A stretch of 22,536 bases of DNA from Pseudobdellovibrionaceae bacterium (GCA_016719575.1 JADJYV010000012.1:1-22536); one strand, 5' to 3'. Positions 7,953 to 15,328 are shown, numbered from the stretch's first letter. Made by a program: numbers and translations. The notes: generated from the sequence alone by a model not told the origin.

Positions 7953-8069
7953 ATGAAACAGATTTTTTTACTTCAAGCAACGGTAGCCCTATGTCTTTCG
8001 CTTGATGTTCAGGCACTTCTGTTTCCAGCTTCAGGCGCGATTCAACTCAAATTAAAACTTAAACACTAG
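7953..8069 (+). CDS. Small exported or membrane peptide, 38 aa
   Basis: This is a short ORF with a strong ribosome site (AAGGAGC, 8 bases before the ATG) almost identical to that of the gene before it. The product begins MKQIFLLQATVALCLSLDVQA, which looks like a Sec signal ending in VQA. It leaves only about 17 residues after cleavage, ending in KLKLKH. It sits 24 bases after the 178-aa gene and 14 bases before the 305-aa gene, so it is well placed inside the operon. It could be a real small envelope peptide or the stub of a gene truncated after its signal peptide. No family is recognised. Confidence 0.5.
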   Translation: MKQIFLLQATVALCLSLDVQALLFPASGAIQLKLKLKH

Positions 8070-8083
8070 ACAGGGAGATAAAT

Positions 8084-9001
8084 ATGAAAATCGATATAAA
8101 CAACAAAATATTAAGCCTTACGACAGGACTAATTTTAGCTATGCTGATGCAGCCATTATTCGCCAGCGCGGATTCAGCGACTGAGAAAGCAACTATTGAG
8201 AGAAATTGGCATTTCTGTTTGAAAGCGCCTAAAGACTTTCAAGTAACAGAAGCTCGAATCACAGACAAATGTAAAGGTATGCCTGACTCGCCAATTGAGG
8301 TGCACGTAAAACTTGTGGCAACTCAAGAAGACGGTGTCTTCAAAAAAGCTTATTTGGCCATTGGCGCAAGCGACTATGTATTTACGCAAGCTCTAGGCTT
8401 TCCCTTTCTTGACGAAAGTGACCCGCGTACACAACCAAGCAATGGCTTTCTGAAAGGTTCTTTTCTCGCCAATGTGATGGGTTATGACAAAGTGGCCTAC
8501 ATTTTACCGAGCGGATACTTAGACGTAAGAGCGGTCGACGGTGAGAATTCGGGCGAAATAAAATTGCGCGTCAAAACGGAAAATGGAGATGTGGCGAAAA
8601 ACTTGAACATATATAAATTGGGTCATGGCTGCCTAGGTTTTGAAAGCAAAACAATTTCTGCGAACCCTGTGTCCAAGACCTATAGTGTATGTGTTGGGCA
8701 AGCGACGTGGAGCCCTTTTATGGTTTTCACCGATTCTGAAAGAAAACACAGTAGTCACTACAATGGCCTTGATCTCAATTCGTTAATACCAGATCCGAAA
8801 TTTTTTAACTTTTTTGATGATCGAAAACTCGCTTATTTGAATCTCTACGAAGTTAATAATAAAATCGTATTTGAATACCGTGAGCCATTGACCGGCCTGC
8901 TTATCGATCAATTTTCGTTTGATAAAAATATCGTAAATCAACTCGTATTTTCGACCGGAGGATCATCATGTGAGGGTGGTGGTCATCCAGGCTGTTATTA
9001 A
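8084..9001 (+). CDS. Secreted six-cysteine protein, uncharacterised
   Basis: This exported protein of 305 aa starts after AGGGAG. Residues 1-29 are a Sec signal (SLTTGLILAMLMQPLFASA). The mature chain has six cysteines: C45 (WHFC), C63 (TDKC), one in GHGCLG, one in YSVCVG, and a terminal pair in SSCEGGGHPGCY. The even number and spacing suggest up to three disulfides, a plausible client for the thioredoxin/CcdA pair in the neighbouring operon. The C-terminal CEGGGHPGC could also bind metal. It follows the 38-aa ORF by 14 bases and abuts the next gene. No known family was recognised. Confidence 0.6.
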   Translation: MKIDINNKILSLTTGLILAMLMQPLFASADSATEKATIERNWHFCLKAPKDFQVTEARITDKCKGMPDSPIEVHVKLVATQEDGVFKKAYLAIGASDYVFTQALGFPFLDESDPRTQPSNGFLKGSFLANVMGYDKVAYILPSGYLDVRAVDGENSGEIKLRVKTENGDVAKNLNIYKLGHGCLGFESKTISANPVSKTYSVCVGQATWSPFMVFTDSERKHSSHYNGLDLNSLIPDPKFFNFFDDRKLAYLNLYEVNNKIVFEYREPLTGLLIDQFSFDKNIVNQLVFSTGGSSCEGGGHPGCY

Positions 9002-9043
9002 ATGATCCATAATTCAAAATTAAACACTAACAGGAGAACAAAA

Positions 9044-9541
9044 ATGAAATCACTATCATTTAAAATTAAAACAATTGCAGCAAGCGCACTAATTGCGACT
9101 GGCCTCTTTGCTGTCAGCTCTGCGCAAGCTCAAACGACAAGAAATGTTGCCGAGTACAACTTACAAGCTGGCGTTGGCTTAAAGGGGTACGATCCGGTCT
9201 CTTATTTTCCCGAAGGTGGAGGCAAACCTCAAGCTGGACAGCAAAATCTAAAGCTCGACTATATGGGCGTCACCTACTTTTTTGCGACGGCTCAAAATCT
9301 AGATCTTTTTGTTCAGAATCCAGATAAGTACGAGCCGACTTATGGTGGCTGGTGCGCATATGCCATGGCTTCAGGAAGTAAGGTCGATATTCAGCCTACG
9401 ATCTATACGATCCATGGAAATAGACTTCATTTTTTTGTAGCTAAAAGGGCTAAGCAGAATTTTGACGCAGACGTGGCAGGACACGAAGTTCGCGCAGATA
9501 GCTTCTGGAAACAGATTTCGGGCGAAGATCCAAGAAATTAA
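9044..9541 (+). CDS. Exported YHS-domain protein
   Basis: This is a periplasmic YHS-domain protein of 165 aa. The start at 9044 is chosen because CAGGAGA precedes it and a Sec signal follows (IAASALIATGLFAVSSAQA, residues 11-29); an in-frame ATG at 9002 has no such support. The core reads LKGYDPVSYF, then GVTYFFATAQNLDLFVQNPDKYEPTYGGWCAYAMASG and a C-terminal IHGNRLHFFVAKRAKQNF. This is the order seen in the YHS (seleno)protein family, with the conserved Cys in GWCAYA. YHS domains are small folds often linked to metal handling or redox enzymes, but the role of this secreted group is not settled. It sits in mid-operon, 33 bases before a dihaem lipoprotein gene. Confidence 0.85.
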   Translation: MKSLSFKIKTIAASALIATGLFAVSSAQAQTTRNVAEYNLQAGVGLKGYDPVSYFPEGGGKPQAGQQNLKLDYMGVTYFFATAQNLDLFVQNPDKYEPTYGGWCAYAMASGSKVDIQPTIYTIHGNRLHFFVAKRAKQNFDADVAGHEVRADSFWKQISGEDPRN

Positions 9542-9574
9542 AAACAAGACCTAGAACTGACGGAGGACAGAAAT

Positions 9575-10249
9575 ATGCAATTGTTTAAAGCACTAATGTT
9601 TTTTTTTGCCAGCATGTTCCTGTCTTCCTGCGGCAACTACCTCGATCAAAAAAAGACCGAACCTGAACTGGATCCGTCGACACAAGAAAAACTGTCTTCA
9701 GATTTTTCTTCGGTCAATGAGGCCGTTTTCTCAGTAAGATGCGTCTCATGTCATCAGCAGTATAACAACTATCAGGGTGTCATTCGAGAATTGTCAGCGA
9801 TTCAAGCCGCTGTCGTGTCCAATCGAATGCCCAAGTCTGGTGGTCCATTAACAGACAGTCAAAAAGAGATTCTTTTTGGTTGGATCGCAAAAGGTGCCCC
9901 GGATCAAGCAGGTATCCCTTCTGAGCCCAACCCACCGGTTCCACTTGAGCCCACATGGAAATCAATCTCTGAAAACGTAATTTTCCCAAAATGCCTTGTC
10001 TGTCACAACCCACAAGGGCAGGCAAAGTTTTTAGACTTATCAAATCGGCAGATCATATTTAATAATCGCAATCGAGTGTTTGGTGGTGGATCAAAGTTTA
10101 TTGATCTTGATTTGCCTGAAAGAAGTTATCTACTTCAAATTTTGAATGATGATGAAGAACCGATGCCGCCTGTTTGGTCGAACATTCCAAGACTTACTCC
10201 AGATGAACTTAAAACTTTTAGCCAATGGTTGAGCATGGGGCTCCCATAA
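9575..10249 (+). CDS. Dihaem c-type cytochrome lipoprotein
   Basis: This is a 224-aa lipoprotein with two haem c sites. The lipobox is FLSSC, with C19 as the lipidated residue. The haem motifs are CVSCH (C56-H60) and CLVCH (C140-H144). Candidate axial methionines are M85 (RMPKSGG) and M197 (EEPMPP), so it looks like two tandem small cytochrome domains of the planctomycete-type/PSCyt family joined by a Pro-rich linker (PSEPNPPVPLEP, about 115-126). The start follows ACGGAGGA. The likely role is electron transfer at the membrane surface in the periplasm. Haem attachment would need reduced CXXCH thiols, which the thioredoxin/CcdA pair at 4295-5402 could provide. Confidence 0.85.
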   Translation: MQLFKALMFFFASMFLSSCGNYLDQKKTEPELDPSTQEKLSSDFSSVNEAVFSVRCVSCHQQYNNYQGVIRELSAIQAAVVSNRMPKSGGPLTDSQKEILFGWIAKGAPDQAGIPSEPNPPVPLEPTWKSISENVIFPKCLVCHNPQGQAKFLDLSNRQIIFNNRNRVFGGGSKFIDLDLPERSYLLQILNDDEEPMPPVWSNIPRLTPDELKTFSQWLSMGLP

Positions 10250-10261
10250 TAAGGTTTTCAC

Positions 10262-10816
10262 ATGAAACTTAAAATATTTGCTTCAATTATACCATTAATG
10301 ATTGGCGTGACCACGCAGGCTGCTGTTTACAAGCTTGCTTCCGATAAAGGTCAAATTAGTTTTCTGGCTAAAGGAAAGCCCGCACTCATTTCAATAAAGG
10401 GCGAAGGCGAGGGCGCTACCGCTGTAATCAAAGAAAAAGATCAGACGCTCAGTGGTGAATTTTCGTTTCAGCTTAGAACGCTGAAAACTGGAATTGAACT
10501 GCGCGACGATCACCTCAAAACCAAATATTTAGAAGTCGATAAGTACCCGACGGCAACATTAAAAATTTCAAACTTACAAATGCCTGAAAAATTAAAGGAC
10601 GGATTTGCGTTCAAGGGAATCCTAAATTTACATGGAGTCGATCAGTCGGTTGAAGGCATCGCCTCAATTGCTGGAGAATCTAAAGAACAAAAGCTCTCTG
10701 CGGATTTCAAGATAAAATTATCGCAATTCAAAATTGAAATTCCAAGCTTTAAGGGAATCACTGTTGCTGAAGAGGTGCAGATTAAAATTGAGGCTCCCAT
10801 AGTGAGAGAAGAATAA
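10262..10816 (+). CDS. YceI-family periplasmic protein
   Basis: This exported lipocalin-like protein of 184 aa has a signal at residues 1-20 (MKLKIFASIIPLMIGVTTQA). The mature part has the YceI pattern: an opening strand YKLASDKGQISFLAKGKPALISIKG, then LELRDDHLKTKYLEVDKYPTATLKISN-type central residues (actual LRDDHLKTKYLEV), then FKGILNLHGVDQSVEG and a closing strand near KGITVAEEVQIKIEA. YceI proteins bind long polyisoprenoid or amphiphilic ligands, and many are co-encoded with cytochromes. It is 12 bases after the dihaem gene and 3 bases before the cytochrome-barrel gene. Its own ligand is not known. Confidence 0.88.
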   Translation: MKLKIFASIIPLMIGVTTQAAVYKLASDKGQISFLAKGKPALISIKGEGEGATAVIKEKDQTLSGEFSFQLRTLKTGIELRDDHLKTKYLEVDKYPTATLKISNLQMPEKLKDGFAFKGILNLHGVDQSVEGIASIAGESKEQKLSADFKIKLSQFKIEIPSFKGITVAEEVQIKIEAPIVREE

Positions 10817-10819
10817 CCT

Positions 10820-11926
10820 ATGCATCGAATTTTAATTGGAATTATTCTACTTTTGTTTTCAATTCAAACCTACGGATTCTCTGAGAACGTCTCCCACGGC
10901 TATGTAAATTGCATGGCCTGTCATGTTGCGCCTTCTGGTGGTGGGTTGTTGAATGATTATGGTAGATCTCTGTCCGGAGAGCTAATGAGTACCTGGGGCT
11001 GGAAGAATTCAGATCAACCGCTCTTTGGTGCCGTACAAAATGCAGAATGGCTTAAAGTCGGAGGGGACTACCGCGCGATTCAAACTTACCTCGAAAATTC
11101 GCAAGTTAAACAAGGCAAACAGTTCACGATGCAAAAAAATGTCGAGCTTGGGTTTAATTTTTCTAAGTTATGGTTGGTGGGGACACTTGGCACCCAAGAA
11201 GGTCCGACGGGCACTCCTAACAAAGGTGATTTTCTTTCTGAGCGCCACTATATTCTCTGGGATATTACCGATGAAATAAAATTGCGCGCTGGGAAATTCC
11301 GACTCAATTTTGGACTTAACGATGCTAATCACACTCGAGCAACCAAACAGCCACTTGGTTTTGGATCTAACAGTGAAACCTATATTCTTGAGTTTTCAAA
11401 GTTTACCGAAACTGACGAGATTTTTATTTCTGCAGATCTAGGGAGAATTGATATTCCAAGAAATAGCGCAAAAGAAACATCCATCTCCTTAAACTACGCA
11501 AAGTACACATCAGAAAAATCAAAAGTAGGAACTAGTTTTCTGTTTGGCGAAAGTGGCTCAAGACGCCGCAGTTTGCTTGGTATCTATGGAGTGATTGGAT
11601 TTCTCGAACATTTTATCTTAAAAAACGAAGTAGATTACCAACAGTCCTTTGCAGCAGCCCTTCCCAATGAGCGGAAAGATCTTGTGTCTTCTGTTTTAAG
11701 TTTTGGATATCAAGCCACAAAAGGTTTGGTGCCCTATTTCGTTGTCGAACACCTTCAGCAAGATTTGACCGACGAGTCTACCCAACAGTCTTCGGCAGGC
11801 TTGGGCATACAGTGGTTACCAATTCCACATATCGAACTTCAAGCGGAATTCAAAAAATTGACTAACAAGAGTGCTCAAGTATCTCAAAGTGACAGCGGGT
11901 GGATTTTATTCCATTTTTATCTATGA
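10820..11926 (+). CDS. Monohaem cytochrome fused to predicted outer-membrane barrel
   Basis: This is an exported protein of 368 aa. Residues 1-19 are a Sec signal. At once after it comes a haem c motif, CMACH (C31-H35), in the context NVSHGYVNCMACHVAPSGGG with NDYGRSLSGE following; H26 could be the second axial ligand. The remaining 300 residues are amphipathic, with Gly/aromatic alternation typical of a porin-like barrel (LRAGKFRLNFGLND, FILKNEVDYQQSF, ELQAEFKKL). It ends in LFHFYL, with an aromatic near the C-terminus. A short haem segment tethered to a barrel would place a haem at or in the outer membrane. This recalls porin-cytochrome conduits in principle, but they use separate multihaem proteins. 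It lies in the operon between the YceI and MsrC-like genes. Barrel topology and haem binding are predictions. Confidence 0.72.
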   Translation: MHRILIGIILLLFSIQTYGFSENVSHGYVNCMACHVAPSGGGLLNDYGRSLSGELMSTWGWKNSDQPLFGAVQNAEWLKVGGDYRAIQTYLENSQVKQGKQFTMQKNVELGFNFSKLWLVGTLGTQEGPTGTPNKGDFLSERHYILWDITDEIKLRAGKFRLNFGLNDANHTRATKQPLGFGSNSETYILEFSKFTETDEIFISADLGRIDIPRNSAKETSISLNYAKYTSEKSKVGTSFLFGESGSRRRSLLGIYGVIGFLEHFILKNEVDYQQSFAAALPNERKDLVSSVLSFGYQATKGLVPYFVVEHLQQDLTDESTQQSSAGLGIQWLPIPHIELQAEFKKLTNKSAQVSQSDSGWILFHFYL

Positions 11927-12413
11927 AAGAGAATTTGATGAAAAAGTCTTACTGGATCTTCAAGAACTAGAATCTTTATTGTCCGGTTATTGGTTGACGG
12001 ATTTAGCAAATTTCAGTGCGTTTCTGTTTGAAAAAGTACCAGACGTCAATTGGGTTGGTTTTTATTTGAGCGATGGCAAGACGCTAAGGCTTGCTCCGTT
12101 TTGTGGTAAGCCAGCATGCTTGGAGATTCCTTTTGGAAAAGGGGTCTGCGGACATGCGTTTAAGCAAGCCGAAGCCTTGATTGTTAATGATGTTGACCTT
12201 TTCGCGGGACACATCCGATGTGACTCAAATTCAAAGTCTGAAATTGTTATTCCCTTGTTTATTTCCAACATATTGGTCGGCATCTTAGACATCGACTCAC
12301 CGAAAGTGGCACGCTTCACGGAAGAAGATAAAATATTTCTTACTGAGGCTGTTCAGGTTCTTTCGCAAAAAATTTCAAGTTACTCAGGAGCAAAGTATGG
12401 AAGTATTTCTTAA
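11871..12413 (+). CDS. msrC: Free methionine-(R)-sulfoxide reductase (GAF-type, MsrC)
   Basis: This GAF-domain enzyme reduces free Met-R-sulfoxide. Family motifs are DVNWVGFYL, LAPFCGKPACLEIPFGKGVCG and FAGHIRCDSNSKSEIVIPL, with catalytic/resolving cysteines C83, C93 and C117 spaced as in Escherichia coli MsrC. The 5' end is doubtful. The open frame starts at GTG 11871, overlapping the barrel gene by 56 bases with no ribosome site. The family length instead predicts a start about 20 codons further in, exactly where ATG 11923 overlaps the previous stop (ATGA). That ATG gives MKEN in the wrong frame; one extra base in the following AA/TTT run would give MKE-K/N-FDEKVLLDLQ. A one-base deletion or error is likely. 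The enzyme is cytosolic and uses thioredoxin; it overlaps the nitroreductase gene by 17 bases. Confidence 0.85.
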   Translation: MLKYLKVTAGGFYSIFIYEREFDEKVLLDLQELESLLSGYWLTDLANFSAFLFEKVPDVNWVGFYLSDGKTLRLAPFCGKPACLEIPFGKGVCGHAFKQAEALIVNDVDLFAGHIRCDSNSKSEIVIPLFISNILVGILDIDSPKVARFTEEDKIFLTEAVQVLSQKISSYSGAKYGSIS

Positions 12414-13065
12414 TAATCATATTGAAATTCAGCACTACCCAAATGAGCCAGATGCTGTCGCGGTATCGAGTGAATTCCGTGAGAAGATGAGTAAGCGAAG
12501 GTCTATCCGACATTTTTCCTCGCAGCCAGTTGATCGAGAAATAATTCTAAACGCAATTAAAACTGCCGGTTCTGCTCCCAGTGGAGCCAATCGACAGCCC
12601 TGGTATTTTGCTCTAGTCACAACTCAAAGTGTAAAAGAAAAAATCAGGCGGGCCGCTGAACAAGTGGAGCAAGAGTTTTATGATCACAAGGCAACTGAGG
12701 AGTGGCTCAACGATTTGAAGCCATTTGATACAAATAGCGTAAAGCCTTACCTCAGCGAAGCCCCTGCGCTTATTGCGGTATTTAGTCGAAGTTTGTGTGA
12801 AAATGAAGATGGATCAAGGCAGCGGAGCTACTATCCTGTCGAGTCAACTGGAATTGCGACAGGATTCCTGTTGACGGCTTTGCACTATGCAGGCCTCGCC
12901 ACACTGACCCACACTCCGAAACCAATGTTCTTCTTAAATGAAGTTTTGGAATTAGACAAAACTTATCGACCATTTATGATAGTGGTAACTGGCTACCCTA
13001 AGCGGCCTATCAAAGTGCCAAAGATTACTAGAAAACTATTGCATCAAATTATGGATGAGTATTGA
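12397..13065 (+). CDS. Nitroreductase-family flavoprotein
   Basis: This FMN-dependent nitroreductase-fold protein has 222 aa. The N-terminal FMN-binding signature is KRRSIRHFSSQPVDREII (about residues 33-50), followed by AGSAPSGANRQPWYFALVT, which contacts FMN phosphate and isoalloxazine in this family. Further motifs are SVESTGIATGFLLTALHYAGLATLTHTP (about 147-175, actual VESTGIATG) and a C-terminal VTGYPKRP. SAPSGANRQPW and the central lid resemble the BluB/iodotyrosine-deiodinase branch more than NfsA/B. It is the last gene of the operon, overlaps the MsrC gene, and is followed by a hairpin terminator. The likely role is NAD(P)H-dependent reduction of a nitro, quinone or halogenated compound; the substrate is unknown. 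Confidence 0.86.
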   Translation: MEVFLNNHIEIQHYPNEPDAVAVSSEFREKMSKRRSIRHFSSQPVDREIILNAIKTAGSAPSGANRQPWYFALVTTQSVKEKIRRAAEQVEQEFYDHKATEEWLNDLKPFDTNSVKPYLSEAPALIAVFSRSLCENEDGSRQRSYYPVESTGIATGFLLTALHYAGLATLTHTPKPMFFLNEVLELDKTYRPFMIVVTGYPKRPIKVPKITRKLLHQIMDEY

Positions 13066-13087
13066 TTGAACTTTGAGTGATTTAGTT

Positions 13088-13134
13088 TTCAGGCAATCTT
13101 GAATCTAGTTCGATTTGGCCTGAATCAAATTTTA
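13088..13134 (+). terminator. Candidate terminator of the redox operon
   Basis: The arms TTCAGGC (13088-13094) and GCCTGAA (13118-13124) are extended inward by AATC/GATT with a small bulge, and are followed by TCAAATTTTAAT. It lies 23 bases after the nitroreductase stop. The T tract is modest, so it is a moderate candidate. Confidence 0.5.
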
Positions 13135-13365
13135 ATAGTATCGGACAAATCTAGACTTTTATAACTCTTGCAAATATTACGGCCCTTCTGAATTTTTGAA
13201 AGTGCCGCACATGTGAGGACTCTCAATATTTGTTTCTGATGGTCTCAATGCTTCGACCGGACGAAACCAAGCGAAGGAAAACTATTACTCTTAAGAACTT
13301 GTTTTTTTACAGAAGAAAACAATGTCGGTGTTCACGGTCTCTCAGTTTTTGGACACCTAAGAGAA

Positions 13366-13620
13366 TCTGGAATCAGCCGCCCAGACTCAATCCAGACTGG
13401 TGAAGCCTTGCTTCAGGCACTTCTGGCACCTCACATCCTTAGAGAAATGTTCACAGAAAATAACGTGTTAGCTTGTTTTTCGATTACTCGCCCATCCAGA
13501 CTTATCCAGACCAAATCCAGAATTTTTCCGTCATAAACAGCGAAAAATCATAAAACATCATGTGACGTCACCGAATTCGGCGAACGTAACCGTGTGATTT
13601 AATTAGTGTTGAAATTCTGG
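13366..13620. repeat. Cluster of eight CCAGA/TCTGG boxes, probable att arm sites
   Basis: CCAGA occurs at 13381, 13392, 13496, 13506 and 13517; its complement TCTGG occurs at 13366, 13422 and 13616. The plus-strand copies are spaced 11, then 10 and 11 bases, one helical turn, and most read TCCAGAC. The stretch lies between the end of the redox operon and the integrase gene, where arm-type integrase or excisionase sites of an integrative element are expected. The 13135-13743 stretch holds no convincing gene. Confidence 0.55.
13562..13580. repeat. Two abutting 10-base palindromes
   Basis: GTGACGTCAC (13562-13571) and CCGAATTCGG (13571-13580) share one base. Each is a perfect palindrome. They lie within the putative att arm region and could bind a dimeric regulator. 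Confidence 0.5.
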
Positions 13621-13656
13621 GTGTTTGCGGGCTTCAGAAAAAAACCCGTGAGATAA

Positions 13657-13709
13657 ATGGCGGATTCGTCGCAAAATGACTTGTTTCAACTACTTAACGA
13701 ATCCGCCAT
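13657..13709. repeat. 13-base inverted repeat beside the integrase gene
   Basis: The arms ATGGCGGATTCGT (13657-13669) and ACGAATCCGCCAT (13697-13709) are perfect complements separated by 27 bases. They end 34 bases from the integrase stop. The long loop and missing T-run argue against a simple terminator. A recombination core or an integrase-binding pair is possible; the inner eight bases recur in the palindrome at 2788-2810. Confidence 0.55.
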
Positions 13710-13743
13710 GCTATTATAGCACAAACTTCTTTCTTCATCACTT

Positions 13744-14964
13744 CTAGCGTGAGCCGAACATACTGACCACATTCGCAGGGAGTTCCATCGGGCGTTCAAT
13801 CGCCTTAGATTTAAAGCTGAGCTTTTCTGTCGCTCCCGCTTCCTCAATACCAGCCATGCGGATGTAAATCTGCATCGTCTCAAGATCCTGCCAGCCACCG
13901 ATCTTCATGACCGTTGTCGCAGGAACCCCGGCTTGAATTAAGTGCGTCGCAAAACAAGCTCTGAGCGTGTGGAACTTAATAGATTTAAGTCCCTCGTTCA
14001 CACAGAAGGCTCGAAGAACCTTCGCTTGCATGCCTCGTCTCAACTCATGGAAGTCCTGAAACACAAGAGTCCCTTGCTCGTCCTTGCCCCAACTCATTGA
14101 CGGCAAGTAACTTTGTAGGAACCAGTAAAGCTCACTAGAAACAGGAACCGTGCGCCAGTAACCGGCCTTCGTTTCCCCAAATTTCTTTGTGCTCTGGCTC
14201 CATGCACGGTGAACCCTAATAAGTCCGTAACTCTTTTTCGAATCATCAGACTTATCGAGAGCCAAGGCGATTTCCCTAGAAACAAGGTCGATGTCTTCTA
14301 ACCGAAGGCCTCGCAGTTCCCCTGCGCGCATTCCAGTATAAAGACCAACCTTCCATATAGGGTGCCAAGGGTGCTCTTTTTGTTCCGACCGCTCCAGCAG
14401 CAGAATAACTTCATCCCTCGTCAAGATCTCGGGGATAGTGCAAGCTGGCTTTCGCTCAAGCTCCACCGCGTGAACAGGGCTCTTGTCTTTTCCGACAATG
14501 TGCCCGTGTTCCATGCCCCAGACATAAATCACATTGATTGCGATCTTGATCTGATATTGAAGAAGGATACTTGCTTCTTCTGCTTTTGCTAAAGTGAAGA
14601 TCTCTGCGCCATCAGCAAACCCAAGCTTCGATGCGGGTTTCTTCAGCCAAGACTTCGTCCAGTTATTGGCTCTCGCCACATAATCTCGGACCGTCGCAGG
14701 CTTAAGCTTCCGTGAGGGGAAGAGCGTGTAATAGCGCTCCCACTTGTCCACAACTTCACCCCAGGTCGCGCCCTCGTTTTCACGTCTCGCAACTTTAATG
14801 CAGGCTTGCTGATATTCGCGCTTATAGATTTTTTCCGCTTCCTCTTTAGAGGCAAGATCAATCTCTCGTTTCTGTTCCCGAATCTTGCGATTCTTGTTCG
14901 AAACGACATTGACGTATGCTTGCCACAATATTTTTCCATCTTCTTCGTAACTGGTTACACCCAT
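13744..14964 (-). CDS. int: Tyrosine-family site-specific integrase
   Basis: This 406-aa phage-type tyrosine recombinase would integrate and excise the element. An N-terminal arm-binding region (about 1-60) precedes a core-binding SAM-like domain (about 70-165) and the catalytic domain (about 180-400). Active-site residues visible are R213 (TGMRAGELRGL), H332 and R335 (FHTLRACFATH) and the nucleophile Y367 (QIYIRMAG). The second His position is W358 (GGWQD), a substitution tolerated in the family. K266 is a possible beta-hairpin lysine. AAGGAGA precedes the ATG. The excisionase-like gene lies 26 bases upstream, and the att-like repeats lie just beyond the 3' end, the usual order int-att at an element's edge. 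Confidence 0.95.
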   Translation of the reverse strand: MGVTSYEEDGKILWQAYVNVVSNKNRKIREQKREIDLASKEEAEKIYKREYQQACIKVARRENEGATWGEVVDKWERYYTLFPSRKLKPATVRDYVARANNWTKSWLKKPASKLGFADGAEIFTLAKAEEASILLQYQIKIAINVIYVWGMEHGHIVGKDKSPVHAVELERKPACTIPEILTRDEVILLLERSEQKEHPWHPIWKVGLYTGMRAGELRGLRLEDIDLVSREIALALDKSDDSKKSYGLIRVHRAWSQSTKKFGETKAGYWRTVPVSSELYWFLQSYLPSMSWGKDEQGTLVFQDFHELRRGMQAKVLRAFCVNEGLKSIKFHTLRACFATHLIQAGVPATTVMKIGGWQDLETMQIYIRMAGIEEAGATEKLSFKSKAIERPMELPANVVSMFGSR

Positions 14965-14990
14965 CTTAATTCTCCTTTATTTCTATTTTT

Positions 14991-15245
14991 TTAGATTAGA
15001 GAGAGTTCAAGTAGGCGATCCAGTTCGACCTTCTTAAAGAAGAGTCTTCGACCCCATTTGCGAGCTTTCAAAAGTCCTCGCCAAACGGCAGTACGAATTG
15101 CTCCATCAGAGGGTTGTCCATCCTTGCGAATTTTTCGCAAGTACACAGCAGCGTCTTTCGTAGATAACCAAGTCAAATTGTCAAAGAACGGTTTATTTGA
15201 TTCTTCGCTTTCCGGCTTAGAATCTTTCAAATTATTACTGTCCAT
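14991..15245 (-). CDS. Excisionase-like helix-turn-helix protein
   Basis: This is a small basic protein of 84 aa. After a charged N-terminal tail (about 1-25) the segment LTWLSTKDAAVYL, then DGAIRTAVWRGLLKARKWGRRLFF and ELDRLLELSL, matches a MerR/excisionase-type winged helix that reads the DNA entry site and ends in a strand with paired Arg residues. AAAGGAGA stands before the ATG. It is upstream of and probably co-transcribed with the integrase, so it is likely the directionality factor. It could equally be a plain transcriptional regulator. Confidence 0.75.
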   Translation of the reverse strand: MDSNNLKDSKPESEESNKPFFDNLTWLSTKDAAVYLRKIRKDGQPSDGAIRTAVWRGLLKARKWGRRLFFKKVELDRLLELSLI

Positions 15246-15328
15246 AAACTACTTTCTCCTTTGAGAAATATCAAGAAAATTCATTAAAAACAGAGCGTGC
15301 TTTCAAAGAGAAAAATGCGTCATTTTCC

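Noticed and set aside
13381..13521. CCAGA boxes as a CRISPR array or plasmid iterons
   Set aside because: The units are only 5-8 bases, in both orientations, with no regular spacers. No replication gene is nearby.
13321..13533. Open plus-strand stretch of about 70 codons
   Set aside because: It has no start codon with a ribosome site, and it overlaps the CCAGA box array, which better explains the sequence.
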